Positions 9,757 to 20,288 are shown, counted from the stretch's first letter. The stretch: DNA of 64,000 nucleotides from JACXTP01 sp963827905 (GCA_963827905.1 CAWHCB010000008.1:1-64000); one strand, 5' to 3'. Notes: generated by a model from the sequence alone, not told the origin. A program made the numbers and translations.

Positions 9757-10349
9757 TCAAGCCTTGATCAGGAGCGGCAGCACTGGCTTGCCCTTGACGA
9801 CAAGGAATGAAATCGCTGTTGCCATGTAGAGCGCCAATAATGCTGCAACGGTCCAGAGAACACCGACGATCATCCTGTAGTCATCGGCAGTTCCTTCAGC
9901 CAACCCGTTATACCACAAGCCGAGGAAGATAAACGCCAGCGCAGCGATGAAAAGGAATATCGGCAGTATCTTCACGGGCTGTGCAAGGGAGACCAGGCCG
10001 ATCATCGCCAAGGCGATTCCGACGAAGATCATGTAGTACATTGCCTGTTCGTTGAGGCTTCCCCCAAGCCTTCACTACCGCCAATCATTCCGTTGAAGGA
10101 CAGGCAGAAGATCGCAAACACACCGAAAGCGGCTGTGACCAAGATGTTCTCGTTCCAGAATGCAATTAGTGTGCAAAGCAATAATCCCGCACCGATCCAT
10201 GGGATTATTCCTGCAATCGTTCCGATGGCGGCGAAACCATCGACGACCTCTAGTCCATACATACCAACCAAAATGGCGACCAGGCTTATCAGGAAAAGAC
10301 CCAGGACCTCGGCCATTGCCACCTTAATGTGTACATTCTCATCTGTCAT
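9757..10349 (-). CDS. GPR1/FUN34/YaaH (SatP/AceP)-like acetate transporter (one frameshift)
   Basis: Small polytopic membrane protein, about 197 residues after correction, with six hydrophobic helices. The first frame (ATG 10349, preceded by GGAGG) runs through helices 1-3 to FCLSFNGMIGGSEGLG. The second holds helices 4-6, beginning NEQAMYYMIFVGIAL and ending GKPVLPLLIKA, which resembles the C-terminus of the acetate uptake family. The join is a run of five G at about 10057-10061, where one base appears to be missing. The family assignment rests on topology and the end motif; another small six-helix permease is possible. Confidence 0.6.
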
Positions 10350-10767
10350 TTTTTTTCCTCCTTATAGATAGGTGTGGAGAGAGGATGAATCATATCTGAT
10401 CCTACCATTTTGTTTACAGTTTATTATAAACCAAACGATTGGAACAGACATTGGCATCATTCCCCCTAGATCCCTCCACTCTTGTCCGAGATTTTCGGAC
10501 AGTTACCCTGATTTTTCAATACCAGCGGGCTTATAATATAAGCTTTATCTAATTTGAGAAATCAGCCTAAATTAATATTTCTTATTATCAATTTTGAAAA
10601 ATTAACATACCATTGAGATTTCAAATTTTAAAAATCATTATATAACAAATATTGAATGTCGGAATTAATTATTTAACTTGATTTTGAACAAATATGTTCA
10701 TTTTGTATTAAAGATCACCCATCATTTTGGATTAATTGTCTTAAAAAAACGATTATTCGTCATTTCC
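10350..10767. other. AT-rich intergenic stretch
   Basis: About 420 bases between the transporter start and the end of the serine recombinase pair. From 10520 on it is strongly AT-rich. No gene or RNA is recognised. Confidence 0.5.
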
Positions 10768-11601
10768 TTAATTACCCTTGGATCGAGTGTTTAAGGATAG
10801 TGGTTTTTTGCATGATCTTCTCCTGGTTCGTTCGAATATTGAACATTGAACGGAATCGAAAAGGTCCACGCTCACTATGGGAGCATGAGATGATGTGATG
10901 ATCTTTCCATCCCAACGCATGTAGCCAGCATAGATGGGATTGTGTAGGATGTTACCTATGGACCAGACGGTCCATCTTAATCCTCGTCGTGTAAAGTGGT
11001 TGTTACTGTTCATATCGTTAGCTATACATCCCATTGTTTTTCCACGAAGGTACGATTCAAATGTATTCCGAACCAATACTGCCTCTTCAGGGACTGAAAT
11101 CAGATTCCCACTCTCAATTGTATAACCAAAAGGGGGGTTGAACCCTAGTAGGCCAATCCCCATTTCAGCCTTTTGACTCATGCCCATGTAGGTCCTCTCC
11201 CCGATCTGCTCGCTCTCCAGCTGGGCGATGCGCTGGATGATGTCCACGACGAACCTTCCCACGGCATTGGAGGTGTCCAGCGACTCGTTCATGCTGGTGA
11301 ACTTCTTCCCCCACTTCTCCAAGGACTCCATCATGATCATGAAGTTCTTGCTGTTGCGGTGGATACGGTCCATCTTCATTACCAGCATAATGTCCCACCA
11401 ATCCTTCTCATCGAGCATGCGTTGATAGGCAGGCCTTCGGGTGTTGCGGCCTGAATGCCCTTCATCCTGGTATAGATCCGTGATGTCCCATCCCTGGGCC
11501 TCGCAGTAGGCGATGAGGCGTTCCTTCTGGGCTCCTAAGGAGAACCCTTCTCTCGCCTGGTCCTCAGTGGAGACGCGAGTGTATATGGCAACCCTAGGCA
11601 T
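10768..11601 (-). CDS. Serine recombinase (copy B of a tandem pair)
   Basis: Resolvase/invertase-type site-specific recombinase of 277 residues. The catalytic serine is in IYTRVSTEDQA (residues 6-16); arginines of the active site are in KMDRIHRNS and the long E helix is QRIAQLESEQIGER. A recombinase domain (PF07508-like: GFNPPFGYTI, RRGLRWTVWSIGNILHNPIYAGY) follows, but the zinc-ribbon and coiled coil of larger serine integrases are missing. Start overlaps the stop of copy A by 8 bases, with GGAGGTG 6 bases before the ATG. Strongly similar to copy A. Confidence 0.9.
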   Translation of the reverse strand: MPRVAIYTRVSTEDQAREGFSLGAQKERLIAYCEAQGWDITDLYQDEGHSGRNTRRPAYQRMLDEKDWWDIMLVMKMDRIHRNSKNFMIMMESLEKWGKKFTSMNESLDTSNAVGRFVVDIIQRIAQLESEQIGERTYMGMSQKAEMGIGLLGFNPPFGYTIESGNLISVPEEAVLVRNTFESYLRGKTMGCIANDMNSNNHFTRRGLRWTVWSIGNILHNPIYAGYMRWDGKIITSSHAPIVSVDLFDSVQCSIFERTRRRSCKKPLSLNTRSKGN

Positions 11602-12430
11602 CGGCTACACCTCCCTCCGATCGGACCCTTCCTAACCGGGTCTGGTCGATCCTGCGCCGACGAGTTCCTAATAACCGCTGCACTTCCACGAAAACGCCGA
11701 TTTCAATGATGGCTGGATGGGCCTCATGCTGCTCGATTCCGTCCCATACCAGGGTACCGCAGTAGATGGGGTTGGTCAGGACGTTTTGGACCGTTGCCTT
11801 CTCCCAAGCCCTTCCCTTCTTTGTCGATATTCCCTCCCCATTGAGTCTACGTGCGATGTCCATCAAGGACGACCCTTCCAGGTACCCATTGTATATTTTC
11901 TCGACCACGATCGCCTCAGCCTCGTCCAACACCAGATGGCCATCTCTGAAATCATATCCATATGGTTCAGGGAAACCGTTGTGTCCTTTGCCTTTCTTAG
12001 CTTTCTGGGCCATGCCCATCTTGACCCTTTCCCCTATCTGCTCGCTCTCCAGCTGGGCGATGCGCTGGATTATGTCCATGACGAACCGACCGATGGCAGT
12101 GGTCGTATCGAAGGACTCCTGCATCGAGTTGAACTCCTTGTTCCTCTCCTTGAGGAGGTCCATCATGTTCGTGAAGTTCCTGCTGTTGCGGTGGATACGG
12201 TCCATCTTCAGGACCACGAGTACATCCCAGGTTTCGATCTCGGACATCATTCTTTGGTACGCTGGCCTCTCTATACCCCTTCCACTGAAACCCTCATCAA
12301 CATACGCATTGGCCAGAGCCCAGCCTCGCGCTTTGCAATATGCGTTCAGCCTCTTGAGCTGGGCGGCAATGCTGAAACCCTCCTTCGCTTGGTCGTCGGT
12401 GGAGACCCTGGCGTAGATTGCCGCTCGCAT
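11594..12430 (-). CDS. Serine recombinase (copy A of a tandem pair)
   Basis: Second serine recombinase, 278 residues from the ATG at 12430 (an ATG at 12442 is in frame; GGATGGGG lies suitably before 12430). The catalytic serine is in IYARVSTDDQA; KMDRIHRNSRNF and RIAQLESEQIGER match copy B, and GRAWEKATVQNVLTNPIYCGTLVWDG is the recombinase domain. Stretches of 33 and 28 bases are identical to copy B at a constant offset of 832 bases, showing tandem duplication or gene conversion. No TnpB gene is nearby, so this is not an IS607-type element. An inverted repeat precedes the gene. Confidence 0.9.
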   Translation of the reverse strand: MRAAIYARVSTDDQAKEGFSIAAQLKRLNAYCKARGWALANAYVDEGFSGRGIERPAYQRMMSEIETWDVLVVLKMDRIHRNSRNFTNMMDLLKERNKEFNSMQESFDTTTAIGRFVMDIIQRIAQLESEQIGERVKMGMAQKAKKGKGHNGFPEPYGYDFRDGHLVLDEAEAIVVEKIYNGYLEGSSLMDIARRLNGEGISTKKGRAWEKATVQNVLTNPIYCGTLVWDGIEQHEAHPAIIEIGVFVEVQRLLGTRRRRIDQTRLGRVRSEGGVADA

Positions 12431-12442
12431 TTTGTGCCCCAT

Positions 12443-12489
12443 CCTTTATTTGTCTGTTGAATGGCAGACGAAATAAGGAAAATCGTCTG
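12443..12489. repeat. Inverted repeat upstream of the recombinase pair
   Basis: CCTTTATTTGTCTG (12443-12456) and CAGACGAAATAAGG (12465-12478) are imperfect inverted arms around an 8-base spacer; a further TCGTCTG half-copy lies at 12483-12489. Its place right upstream of the recombinase starts fits an operator or recombinase binding/crossover site. That role is inferred only. Confidence 0.45.
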
Positions 12490-12747
12490 ACATAAAAGGA
12501 TTTGTTTGATATATTATCCCTTCTATCGCCCTAACAAATACTTAATTAATTTTAGCTATTATCGATAATAACTAAAAATTATTATGTTAATGTCAGAATC
12601 ATCGAACCACAATCTTGATGTGATAGAATATATTATATAAACATATATTTTTTTAATTTGTATCGATAATTGTTAAATTATTCTATGAATTTAGCGATTG
12701 ACACTTTAATGTGAGTGTTATATAGTAGGTGGCTTTTCATAAAACGA
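12490..12747. other. AT-rich divergent intergenic region
   Basis: AT-rich sequence between the divergent recombinase pair and the OB-fold gene. It must hold both promoters; several TATA-like runs (for example TATATTATATAAACATATATTT near 12629-12650) make it impossible to choose one with confidence. Confidence 0.4.
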
Positions 12748-13176
12748 ATGGCGCCTAGCGAGGAAATGATCGAGGCCAGAGTCGCAGAGCTCCGATCGGA
12801 GTTCGGGGGCATGGTCGACGATTCGAGACTTCGCCGGATCGCCCAAATGGAGTGTGGCCAGAGGATGGCAGCGATTAAAAAGGTTTCAGATCTGAAGGAC
12901 CGTGAGGAGATCACCGTAGACGTGACCGTGACGAAGATTTTCGACACAAGGGAGTTCAACAAGAAAGATGGTTCACCAGGTAAGGTTCGCAACCTGAAGG
13001 TAAAGGATGACACCGGGGAATGCCGTATCGCCCTTTGGGATGAGGATGTGGACCTTGTCGAGTCTTTAGGAATAGAGGATGGGTCCGTGCTGCAATGCCA
13101 AGATTGTTTTGTCAAACAGACCCAATTTGGCGTGGACATAACCAAGGGAAGGAAGGGACAGATAGTCAAGTTATAA
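12748..13176 (+). CDS. Single OB-fold nucleic-acid-binding protein (RPA-like)
   Basis: A 142-residue protein. An N-terminal helical part (residues 1-45) precedes one OB-fold: EITVDVTVTKIFDTREF, VRNLKVKDDTGECRIALWDED, LECQ-like strand and a final KGRKGQIVKL. The pattern of a DDTG turn followed by I.LWDE is typical of archaeal RPA/SSB-type OB domains. Full RPA proteins carry several OB folds plus a zinc finger; neither is present. A GTG at 12715 is in frame but has no ribosome site. It could bind single-stranded DNA or RNA. It stands alone, divergent from the serine recombinases. Confidence 0.75.
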   Translation: MAPSEEMIEARVAELRSEFGGMVDDSRLRRIAQMECGQRMAAIKKVSDLKDREEITVDVTVTKIFDTREFNKKDGSPGKVRNLKVKDDTGECRIALWDEDVDLVESLGIEDGSVLQCQDCFVKQTQFGVDITKGRKGQIVKL

Positions 13177-13249
13177 TAATAATGACACTATCGTAAACAC
13201 CTTAACTAATTTAACATAATTGTATTAATATAATAATATATGAAAATAT

Positions 13250-14630
13250 TTATTTGAACCAATGGTCTCTAGGCATACAGGACCGGTTGTGGATGATCGC
13301 CTTCTTTTTCAAGAACATCGTCAATCGGTCCTGTGCGCTGGCAAGTCCGCTCGATTTCCATCCCTGGAAATATTCGCCGCAATTGAAGGTCCGGCAGCAT
13401 TCATTTATCCAAACCGTCCCTGCCTCCAGTCGTGAAGCGATATCGCGCGCCCTAGATGGATCCTGCGACCAAACCGTCGCCCCCAGGCCATAACAGGAAT
13501 CGTTTGCCCGCTTCAGGGCCTCGTCCTCGTCCTCGACAACTATAATAGGACATACTGGACCGAATATCTCCTCATCAAAGCGGACGTCCTTGCCGTGTCG
13601 GACCAACAATACCGTCGGTTCGAAATAGAAGCCGGACCCTTCGATGGGCTTACCACCGGCTAGAAGTTCCGCCCCTCTCGCCACCGCATCGTTGACCTGT
13701 TCATGCACCTTTTGCCGCGCTTCCGCCGAGATCAAAGGGCCGATGCTGTGTTTGACATCCAAACCCTGTACAATGTCCAATATGCCCTCCACCAGTTCTT
13801 CCGCTCGCGACCGGACCACGTACACACGCTTCACCCGAATGCACACTTGACCGGCGTGGTACAGGCTTCCATACGCTATTCCCCGCACTGTCTGTTGGAG
13901 GTCAGCGTCGCCACATACGATCGCTGGATCGTTGCCAGAAAGCTCCAAAAGCAACGGCTTGACATTGGACCGATGCATGATCTCCAGACCGGTGCTCTGC
14001 CCTCCAGTGAAGACCAGAGCGTCGAAGTTGGATCGGACCATCTCCTTTCCAACCTCCTTGCCTCCCACCAACGGGATGAAAACATCAGTGGGGACACCGG
14101 CGCGATGCAGCACTTCCGATATGCGAAGCCCGGTCAAGCTGGTATGCTCAGAGGGCTTGAACACGATGGCATTACCGGTCATCAATGCCGGGATGGCCGT
14201 GATCATGGTCTGCCAGAATGGATAGTTCCAGATGCCGATGTGGGCGATCACGCCATGAGGAACGAACTCCACCTCGACCTCGGTGTCCGGCCATGCGGTC
14301 CTGTCCAGCTCGAAACTTTTTTTGCCATGTGAAAGGTAGTTGCCTGCGTAGTAGTCCACGCCGCGCAATGCGCCCTTATATGCCCCAATTATGTCCTTCT
14401 TAGGGAAACCCGTTTCGCTATGGATCAAGCTGACGATGTCGTCCGTTTCCGCTATGAAGAGGCGCTCCGCCTCCTTGAGCACTTTGATGCGGTCCCCTTT
14501 ACTGCGCGAAGCCCATTCACATTGGGCGGAACGAGCCCGACCCAATGCCTCACGAACCTCCTCTGGCTTTGCCGATGGGACATCCTTTAATGACCAGCCC
14601 GGTTCGCGGGTCTATTGAGCGGACATGCAT
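13250..14630 (-). CDS. NAD(P)-dependent aldehyde dehydrogenase, succinate-semialdehyde type (one frameshift)
   Basis: Oxidises an aldehyde to the acid with NAD(P)+. The catalytic cysteine is in GQVCIRVKRVYV and the general-base glutamate in LLELSGNDPA; PHGVIAHIGIWNYPFW is the nucleotide-binding entry. In the main frame the first usable start is a TTG at 14545, which would cut the family's N-terminus. The other frame from ATG 14630 reads MHVRSIDPRTGLVIK, a normal ALDH start, and joins at ATTAAAGGATG near 14590 if one G is removed. Corrected length is about 460 residues, normal. With the proline dehydrogenase 5 kb away it might take part in amino-acid catabolism, but the pairing is not operonic. 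Confidence 0.85.
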
Positions 14631-14666
14631 ATTGGATGAACAGATAAGGTGAAGAAAAATATATTG

Positions 14667-14687
14667 TAGGGGCGCAAGGCGCCCCTA
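14667..14687 (-). terminator. Hairpin terminator of the 14.7-16.1 kb gene
   Basis: TAGGGGCGC and GCGCCCCTA form a 9-base-pair stem with a 3-base loop. On the minus strand it is followed by ATATATTTTT. It lies just past the stop of the surface protein and before the aldehyde dehydrogenase start. Confidence 0.6.
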
Positions 14688-14709
14688 GTTTCAATTAAAC
14701 GGGTTCGCC

Positions 14710-16061
14710 TTACTTCTTCAGTTTCCGGTACATCAGGACACCGGCGACCACCGCTAGGGCGGCCAGTACGATGACCACTCCAACGAACATGAACGGAAGC
14801 CCGGAATCCGGATCACTATCGTTCTCGACGCCGTCGACCTCATAACCGCTGATGCTCTCGATCTTTTGCGCGGTCTCGCTGGCCGGCTGGTACTCCATGG
14901 ACATCATGGCCTCCTCGTCGGTGGGGATCTCTATAGGCAGATCGTCACCGATCTCTCCCATGTTGTCCGTGACCAGGGTGCTGGTTGCGTCCACGCTGTG
15001 GAAGAAGTTCAGGTCGGGGGAGTAATAGAACTTCATCTCACCGTCGTTGACGGAGACCTCGAATATCTGGATGGTGCCGTTTGCGACCTCCTCCTCTGCA
15101 ACCTCCAGCATACCGGTGCACTTCAGCTCGGCGGTGACCTGTTCGCTGACCTCATCGAGCGTGCCGTTGGTCATGGAAAGACCCTCACCGAACTCGCCTG
15201 TGTACTCACTCAGGTCGATGGGGAACTCCACCTCGTCATCGGCATCGGAGATATCCTCCAAGGCTCCCTCGGGCAATCCCTGGACATCGATCATGCCAGA
15301 TAGGTCGCCGTTAAGGGTGGCCATTGAGTTGGCCTCCCATTCCTCCCCGACCGCCAATGGGAAGTCGTAGAGGTTGAGAGCTGGGGCGAAGTCCAATGTC
15401 ATGTTGAGGAATACCGCAGCCTCGGCGCTGATGTCATAATCCTCGTATTTGATTGTCTGGCTGGTCCCTCGAAGCCCATGCTGTCAAATGGGGGAATTGG
15501 GGGCATGTTATCGATCTCAACATCCAGGTTGAATTTCAACTCGTTGAAAGAGTCGATATTCTTGATAGCCATGGTCGTTCGGTCCAAGGTGATGTTGGTG
15601 CTCTGGAACACGAGATAGTCTGTGTCCAGAAGGACTCTGAATGGTAATGTTCTCCATTGGAGGGTTCGGTTCCCAAGTCATATGTTCCCTCGGCTGGCAT
15701 TAAAACCTTCACCTTCACATCGGCCATGGCGCTCATCTTCGAACAGAATACGGCCGTAAGCACGTATTCATCGGCGGTCACATCGGTGACCTTGACATAG
15801 ATGTAGCTCTCCATGGTGGCGTTGAAGACCATCTTCTCGAGCGATACCACCCATTCCGGCTATGACCTGGTCGATGCTGTCGGTTATTTCAGTCTCAGCC
15901 GGGTCCAGGTAAAGCTTGGAGCTGTAACCCCATTGGTCGCCCTGGTTCCAGGTCGGGGCCGGCGCGGAGGCCGGCACGGCCGATGCCAGGGGCATGAACG
16001 CGACCAATAGCATGGTCACGGCAAGTGCGCTTATCATTATCTTTGTCAGTGGATTGTTCAT
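14710..16061 (-). pseudogene. Secreted, C-terminally anchored surface protein (three frameshifts)
   Basis: Begins with a clear signal peptide (MISALAVTMLLVAFMPLASA), continues through ANAPAPTWNQGDQWGY-like sequence, and ends with a transmembrane helix (FMFVGVVIVLAALAVVAGVLM) followed by YRKLKK. The acidic middle part (for example VEFPIDLSEYTGEF) is rich in beta strands. The frame changes near 15835, 15650 and 15470, each time passing to an open frame of the same character, so one gene of about 450 codons is meant. No known domain recognised. It shares the layout of the proteins at 2006-4471 and 50717-52195 but not their sequence. Confidence 0.65.
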
Positions 16062-16167
16062 CCCATCACTGGACGATGAAAACGGGGTGGTAGGTTAAAT
16101 ATTTTTTTTTCCTAATGAGATAAAAATTGAAAAGATGAAGGGGTTTGTGGGGATCGCATCCCTACGT

Positions 16168-17833
16168 TTACATCATGCCAGGCATGCCGCCCATTCCTGG
16201 GGGCATCCCGCCCATGCCGCCGCCGCCTGGCGGGGCTGGAGGGGCCTTCCTGGAAGCGATGACATCATCGATGCGCAGGATCATGTTGGCGACCTCGGCC
16301 GCAGACTTAACGGCCTGGGTCTTGACCCTCAGAGGCTCGACGACGTTCAGCTTCAGCATGTCCACCGGCTTGCCGGTGTCCAGGTCGACGCCCATGTTCT
16401 TGCCGTTCTTCTTCTCGTGGGCGGACTTGAGCTGGATGACCACATCGATGGCGTCCAGGCCGGCGTTCTCGGCCAAGGCCCAGGGGATGACCTCCATGGC
16501 CTGAGCGAAGGCTTCGATGGCCAACTGCTCGCGACCTCCGACGGTGGAGGCGTAGCTGGCCAGGCGCAGGGACAGCTCGATCTCGACGGCGCCGCCGCCA
16601 GGGACCAGTTTGCCGTCCTCGATGGCCACTCCGATCACGCGCAGGGCGTCGTGCAGGGCACGCTCGACCTCATCGATGACGTGCTCGGTGCCGCCCCGGA
16701 TGATGACGCTGACCGCCTTCGGGTTCTTGCAGCCGGTGATGAACACCATGTCGCTCTCGCCGATCTTCTTCTCCTCCACCTGAGCGGCCTTGCCCAGGTC
16801 CTTCTCGGAGAGCTCGTCGATCTTCCCGACGATGCTGGCACCGGTGGCGCGGGAGATCTTCTCCATGTCCGACTCCTTGAGGCGGCGGCAGGCGAAGATG
16901 TTGGCCTTGGCGAGGTAGTGCTGCACCAGGTCGTCGACGCCCTTCTGGCAGAAGACAACGTTCGCCCCGGTGGACTTTATCTTGTCGACATAGCCCTTCA
17001 GGGTGTTCTCCTCCTCCTCGAGGAAGCGCTGCATGGACGCGGGGTCGCGGATCTGGATCTTAGCCTCGACCTCGGTCTTCTTGATCTCCAAAGCGGATGA
17101 CAGCAGAGCGATCTTGGCTCCCTTGACCTGCTTGGCCATGCGGGGGTGCACTCGCTCCTTGTCGATGACGATGCCCTCGATGATCTCGGTGTCGGCGATG
17201 CAGCCGCCCGTCTTCTTCTCGACCTTGATGTTGTCCACATCAACGGTCCATCCGCCATCGGACCTTCTCGGCGACGGACTTGACGGCGCTGACGGCGAGG
17301 TTGGAGAGGAACTCCTTCTGCCCGCCCACGGACTTGCCGGTCATGGCGGTCTCGGAGACGCGCCTGAGCATTTCCACATCATTCGGGGTGATGGTCAACG
17401 CGATGTTGTTCAGGACGTTGATCGCCTCATGGGCGGCCATCTTGTAGCCGTTCGCGATGATGGTGGGGTGGATGTTGTTCTCGATCAGGCTCTCGGCCTT
17501 CTTCAAGAGCTCACCGGCCAGGATGACCGAGGTGGTCGTCCCGTCCCCGCACTCGTTGTCCTGGGTCTTAGCGACCTCAACGACCATTTTCGCTGCCGGG
17601 TGCTGCACGTCGATCTCCTTCAGGATCGTGACGCCATCGTTGGTGATCACGACGTCCCCCAGGGAGTCCACAAGCATCTTGTCCATTCCCTTCGGGCCGA
17701 GCGTGGATCTCACAGCATCGGCAACGGCGCGGGCCGCGGCAATGTTGTTGAACTGCGCGTCCTTGTTCTTCGATCTCTCTGTACCCTCTTTGAGGATGAT
17801 GATCGGCTGGTTATTTCCCATTCCGTATGCCAT
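16168..17833 (-). CDS. thsA: Thermosome subunit, group II chaperonin (one frameshift)
   Basis: ATP-dependent protein-folding chaperonin of the archaeal cytosol. GDGTTTSVILAGELL, TLGPKGMDKMLV and NDGVTILKEI are the phosphate-binding and ATPase motifs; the C-terminal tail is the typical Gly/Met-rich GGMGGMPPGMGGMPGMM. A strong AAAGGAGG ribosome site precedes ATG 17833. The frame breaks near 17250: AEKVRWRMDR should read AEKV-DGGWTVDVDNIKV, which needs removal of one C. Corrected length is about 555 residues, normal. As this is an essential gene, the break is almost certainly a sequence error. Confidence 0.95.
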
Positions 17834-17871
17834 ATGAAAATCCTCCTTTGCGGGCGGTATTTTAGTGCTTC

Positions 17872-17878
17872 TATATAA
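17872..17878 (-). promoter_or_regulatory. TATA box of the thermosome gene
   Basis: TTATATA on the minus strand, about 40 bases upstream of the ATG at 17833, at a suitable distance for a short leader that includes the AAAGGAGG ribosome site. Confidence 0.55.
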
Positions 17879-17935
17879 GATTTTTTCAAGCGGTATATCC
17901 ACCTAGGATAGCTGGTTCGAATTCAGCCGGTCCGC

Positions 17936-19500
17936 TCACTCCACCCGGCGGATCTTCCGACCGCCGGCGGCGAGCAACGCAAGGCCCAACACCCAGCTCG
18001 CGATAACCAATACCCATATCCCCATGGGATCGCCAAAGAGCACCAGGCAGACGACATAGAGCAGGAAGGATATTACCAGGACGGCTATGGCATTTCCGAT
18101 GGTCTCGGAGGGCCGATCGGAGAAGGCGGGGGAGAGGAGGAAGAGGCCGATGGACATGAGCACGTAGGCACCGCTGATGGCCACCAAGGCCAGGGTGTAG
18201 GCGCCCGACCTCCTGCCAAGGTGTGTCCGATGGCACCAGGACCACCAAGGCGGATATGCCGGCGACGGGAAGGACCACAAGCCACCCCTGGACCACTCGG
18301 GCCCAGACCAACCTGGTCTCCCCCTTGGGGGCCTTACGGTATACGAAGAGGTTGTCCTTGCCTCGGGTCGTGACCTCCCCCACCACGAAGACGCAGAGGA
18401 AGGCCATCATCCAGGATATGGTGAGGAGGGCGATGCTGTTATAGTTGCCTGGGGGCAGCGACCCCAGGAGGAAGATCTCCATCAGGACCACCAATCCCAA
18501 GATATAGATGACCCGGGAGAGGTTCTCCATTCGTCGCACATAGTCCTTGAGCACGGTGAGCACAACGACGGAGAACGGTCCATCGCCGGTGAGCGCCCGG
18601 ACCGACCGATAGATGCGGCCCTCAGGCCCAGCCAAAGGGGAGGTGAAGCTAACTGGCTCCAGGTCATAGGCCCGACCGGAAAGCTTGCTGCCAACGTACA
18701 AAGAGCCGAAGAAGAACATCATCAGCGTTCCCAATCCCAGGACCGTTACCTGCCAATACTGACTGAGGTCGCCGGGATTGCGAAGGAAGATGAGCACGAC
18801 ATCCGCACCCCAAGAGCTGGGAAGCAACCAGAGCACCGTCGGTAAGGTCGAACCCCCCTCTTCGACCGCATCGAACAGCCCCCCGTTCATGATGCCGTAC
18901 ATCACCGCTACCAGAGGCAGCGCTATCATCAAGGCCAGCGCCTGCCCCATGTCCCTGCCCCGGGGCGTTCGCCCCAATCTTGCCTTGAGCACCGCTGCCA
19001 ACAAGATGCCTATCCACAGTCCGGAAACGACGACCAACAGGAACACCAGGACCGACAACGCGACCTGGGCCGGCGACATTCCGAAGGGGATGAAGAGGGC
19101 CAGGAAGGTCCCGGCAATGAGCACGACCACCAGGCAATAGAACGGCAGGGAACCGAGGAAACGCCCCACCAGGACGTCGATGGGCCTGACCGGGGAGGCT
19201 ATCACCGCCTCCAACGGCGAGACCCGATTGTCCTGCAAGGTCTGCATTATCGGTATGGTGATGATGCTGGCAAAGATCACCAACAGGAAGACCTGCATGA
19301 AGCCCTAGGGCCTGGTCCGACAGGATGAACTGGGAGGTGTACTGCTCGAACAGGGCGAAGACCGCTGGTGCCAGTATGAATATGTAGAGGATGATGGCGA
19401 AGGTGGCCAAGGTCGGCAGGATGTACCTCCATCGCCGAAAACCGCTGGTCTTTACCATGTACTCGTACTTGGCGATCACGGCCCACTTAGGGAGCATCAC
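17936..19500 (-). pseudogene. ABC-2 type transporter permease (two frameshifts)
   Basis: Polytopic permease partner of the ATPase encoded just upstream. The frame from ATG 19500 gives a cytosolic start (AKYEYMVKTSGFRRWRY) and helix 1, then breaks at CTAGGGC near 19308 (one extra C). The second frame carries most helices (VFLLVIFASIITIPIMQTL and on; VSPLEAVIASPVRPIDVLVG is typical of ABC-2/NatB-like permeases). A further shift near 18200 gives the last helices and IRRVE at 17936. Corrected length is about 520 residues. The substrate is unknown. Its start overlaps the ATPase stop by 4 bases, so translation is probably coupled. Confidence 0.8.
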
Positions 19501-20288
19501 CTGACCTCCAGGCCAGGAGCTCGTCCCTGGTCCACCCCTCCGGTCAATCGCATGAACGCATCCTCCAGGTCCGTAGCGTTCGCAGCCTCCCTGATCTCAG
19601 ATGCGGTTCCGAGGGCCACCAATCGCCCCTGGTTGATGATGGCCATGCGATCGCAGACCTCTTCTATCAGTGACAAGATGTGGCTCGACACGAACATGGT
19701 CTTGTTCGCCTTCTCGGAAAGGTCCTTGATTAGGTCCTTGACCATGAGGCTGGCCCGCGGGTCGAGGGCAGAGGTGGGCTCGTCCAGGAAGATTATGGGC
19801 GGGTCGTGCACCAAGGCGGCGGCGATCAACACCTTCTGCTTCATCCCCTTGCTGTACCCCTCCATCAGCTCATCCTTGCGGTCGCCCAATTTGAAGAGGC
19901 TTAGCAGCTGGTCGATCCTCCGTGGCAGGACCTCCTTAGGGACATCGTACAATGCGCCCATGAACTCCAGATATTCGCGAGGGCTGAGCTTCTCATACAT
20001 GCCCGGGGTCTCCGCCAGGAGGCCTGTGGACAGTTTCACCCCTTCGGTCTGCCTCAGCACGTCATAACCGTTCACCCAGGCATGACCCGAGGTGGGGCGG
20101 ATTATTCCATTGAGCATGCGGATGGTGGTCGTCTTCCCGGAACCGTTCGGTCCCAACAGCCCGAAGGTCTCTCCGCGGCGCACCTCCAAGGTCAAGCTGT
20201 CCACCGCCTTGATCTCGTTCCTCTTGCCGAAGAGCTTTGTGATGGCCTCGGTGCGGATAACCGCTCCACCTGCGCTGATGTTCACCAT
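19497..20288 (-). CDS. ABC transporter ATP-binding protein
   Basis: Intact 263-residue ATPase of the CcmA/NatA export type. Walker A is GPNGSGKTT, the signature is YSKGMKQKV, and Walker B is IIFLDEPTSALD, followed by the switch histidine in SSHILS. It forms a two-gene export system with the ABC-2 permease, whose start overlaps its stop. The cargo cannot be told from the sequence. Confidence 0.94.
   Translation of the reverse strand: MVNISAGGAVIRTEAITKLFGKRNEIKAVDSLTLEVRRGETFGLLGPNGSGKTTTIRMLNGIIRPTSGHAWVNGYDVLRQTEGVKLSTGLLAETPGMYEKLSPREYLEFMGALYDVPKEVLPRRIDQLLSLFKLGDRKDELMEGYSKGMKQKVLIAAALVHDPPIIFLDEPTSALDPRASLMVKDLIKDLSEKANKTMFVSSHILSLIEEVCDRMAIINQGRLVALGTASEIREAANATDLEDAFMRLTGGVDQGRAPGLEVR

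Noticed and set aside
10768..12430. IS607-type insertion sequence.
   Set aside because: No TnpB gene is present, and the recombinases carry a PF07508-like domain with an N-terminal catalytic serine, unlike IS607 TnpA.
14588..14630. In-frame TAG after ATGTCCGCTCAA upstream of the aldehyde dehydrogenase, a possible pyrrolysine codon.
   Set aside because: The neighbouring frame from ATG 14630 gives MHVRSIDPRTGLVIK, a normal ALDH N-terminus, so a one-base indel explains the region better than recoding.
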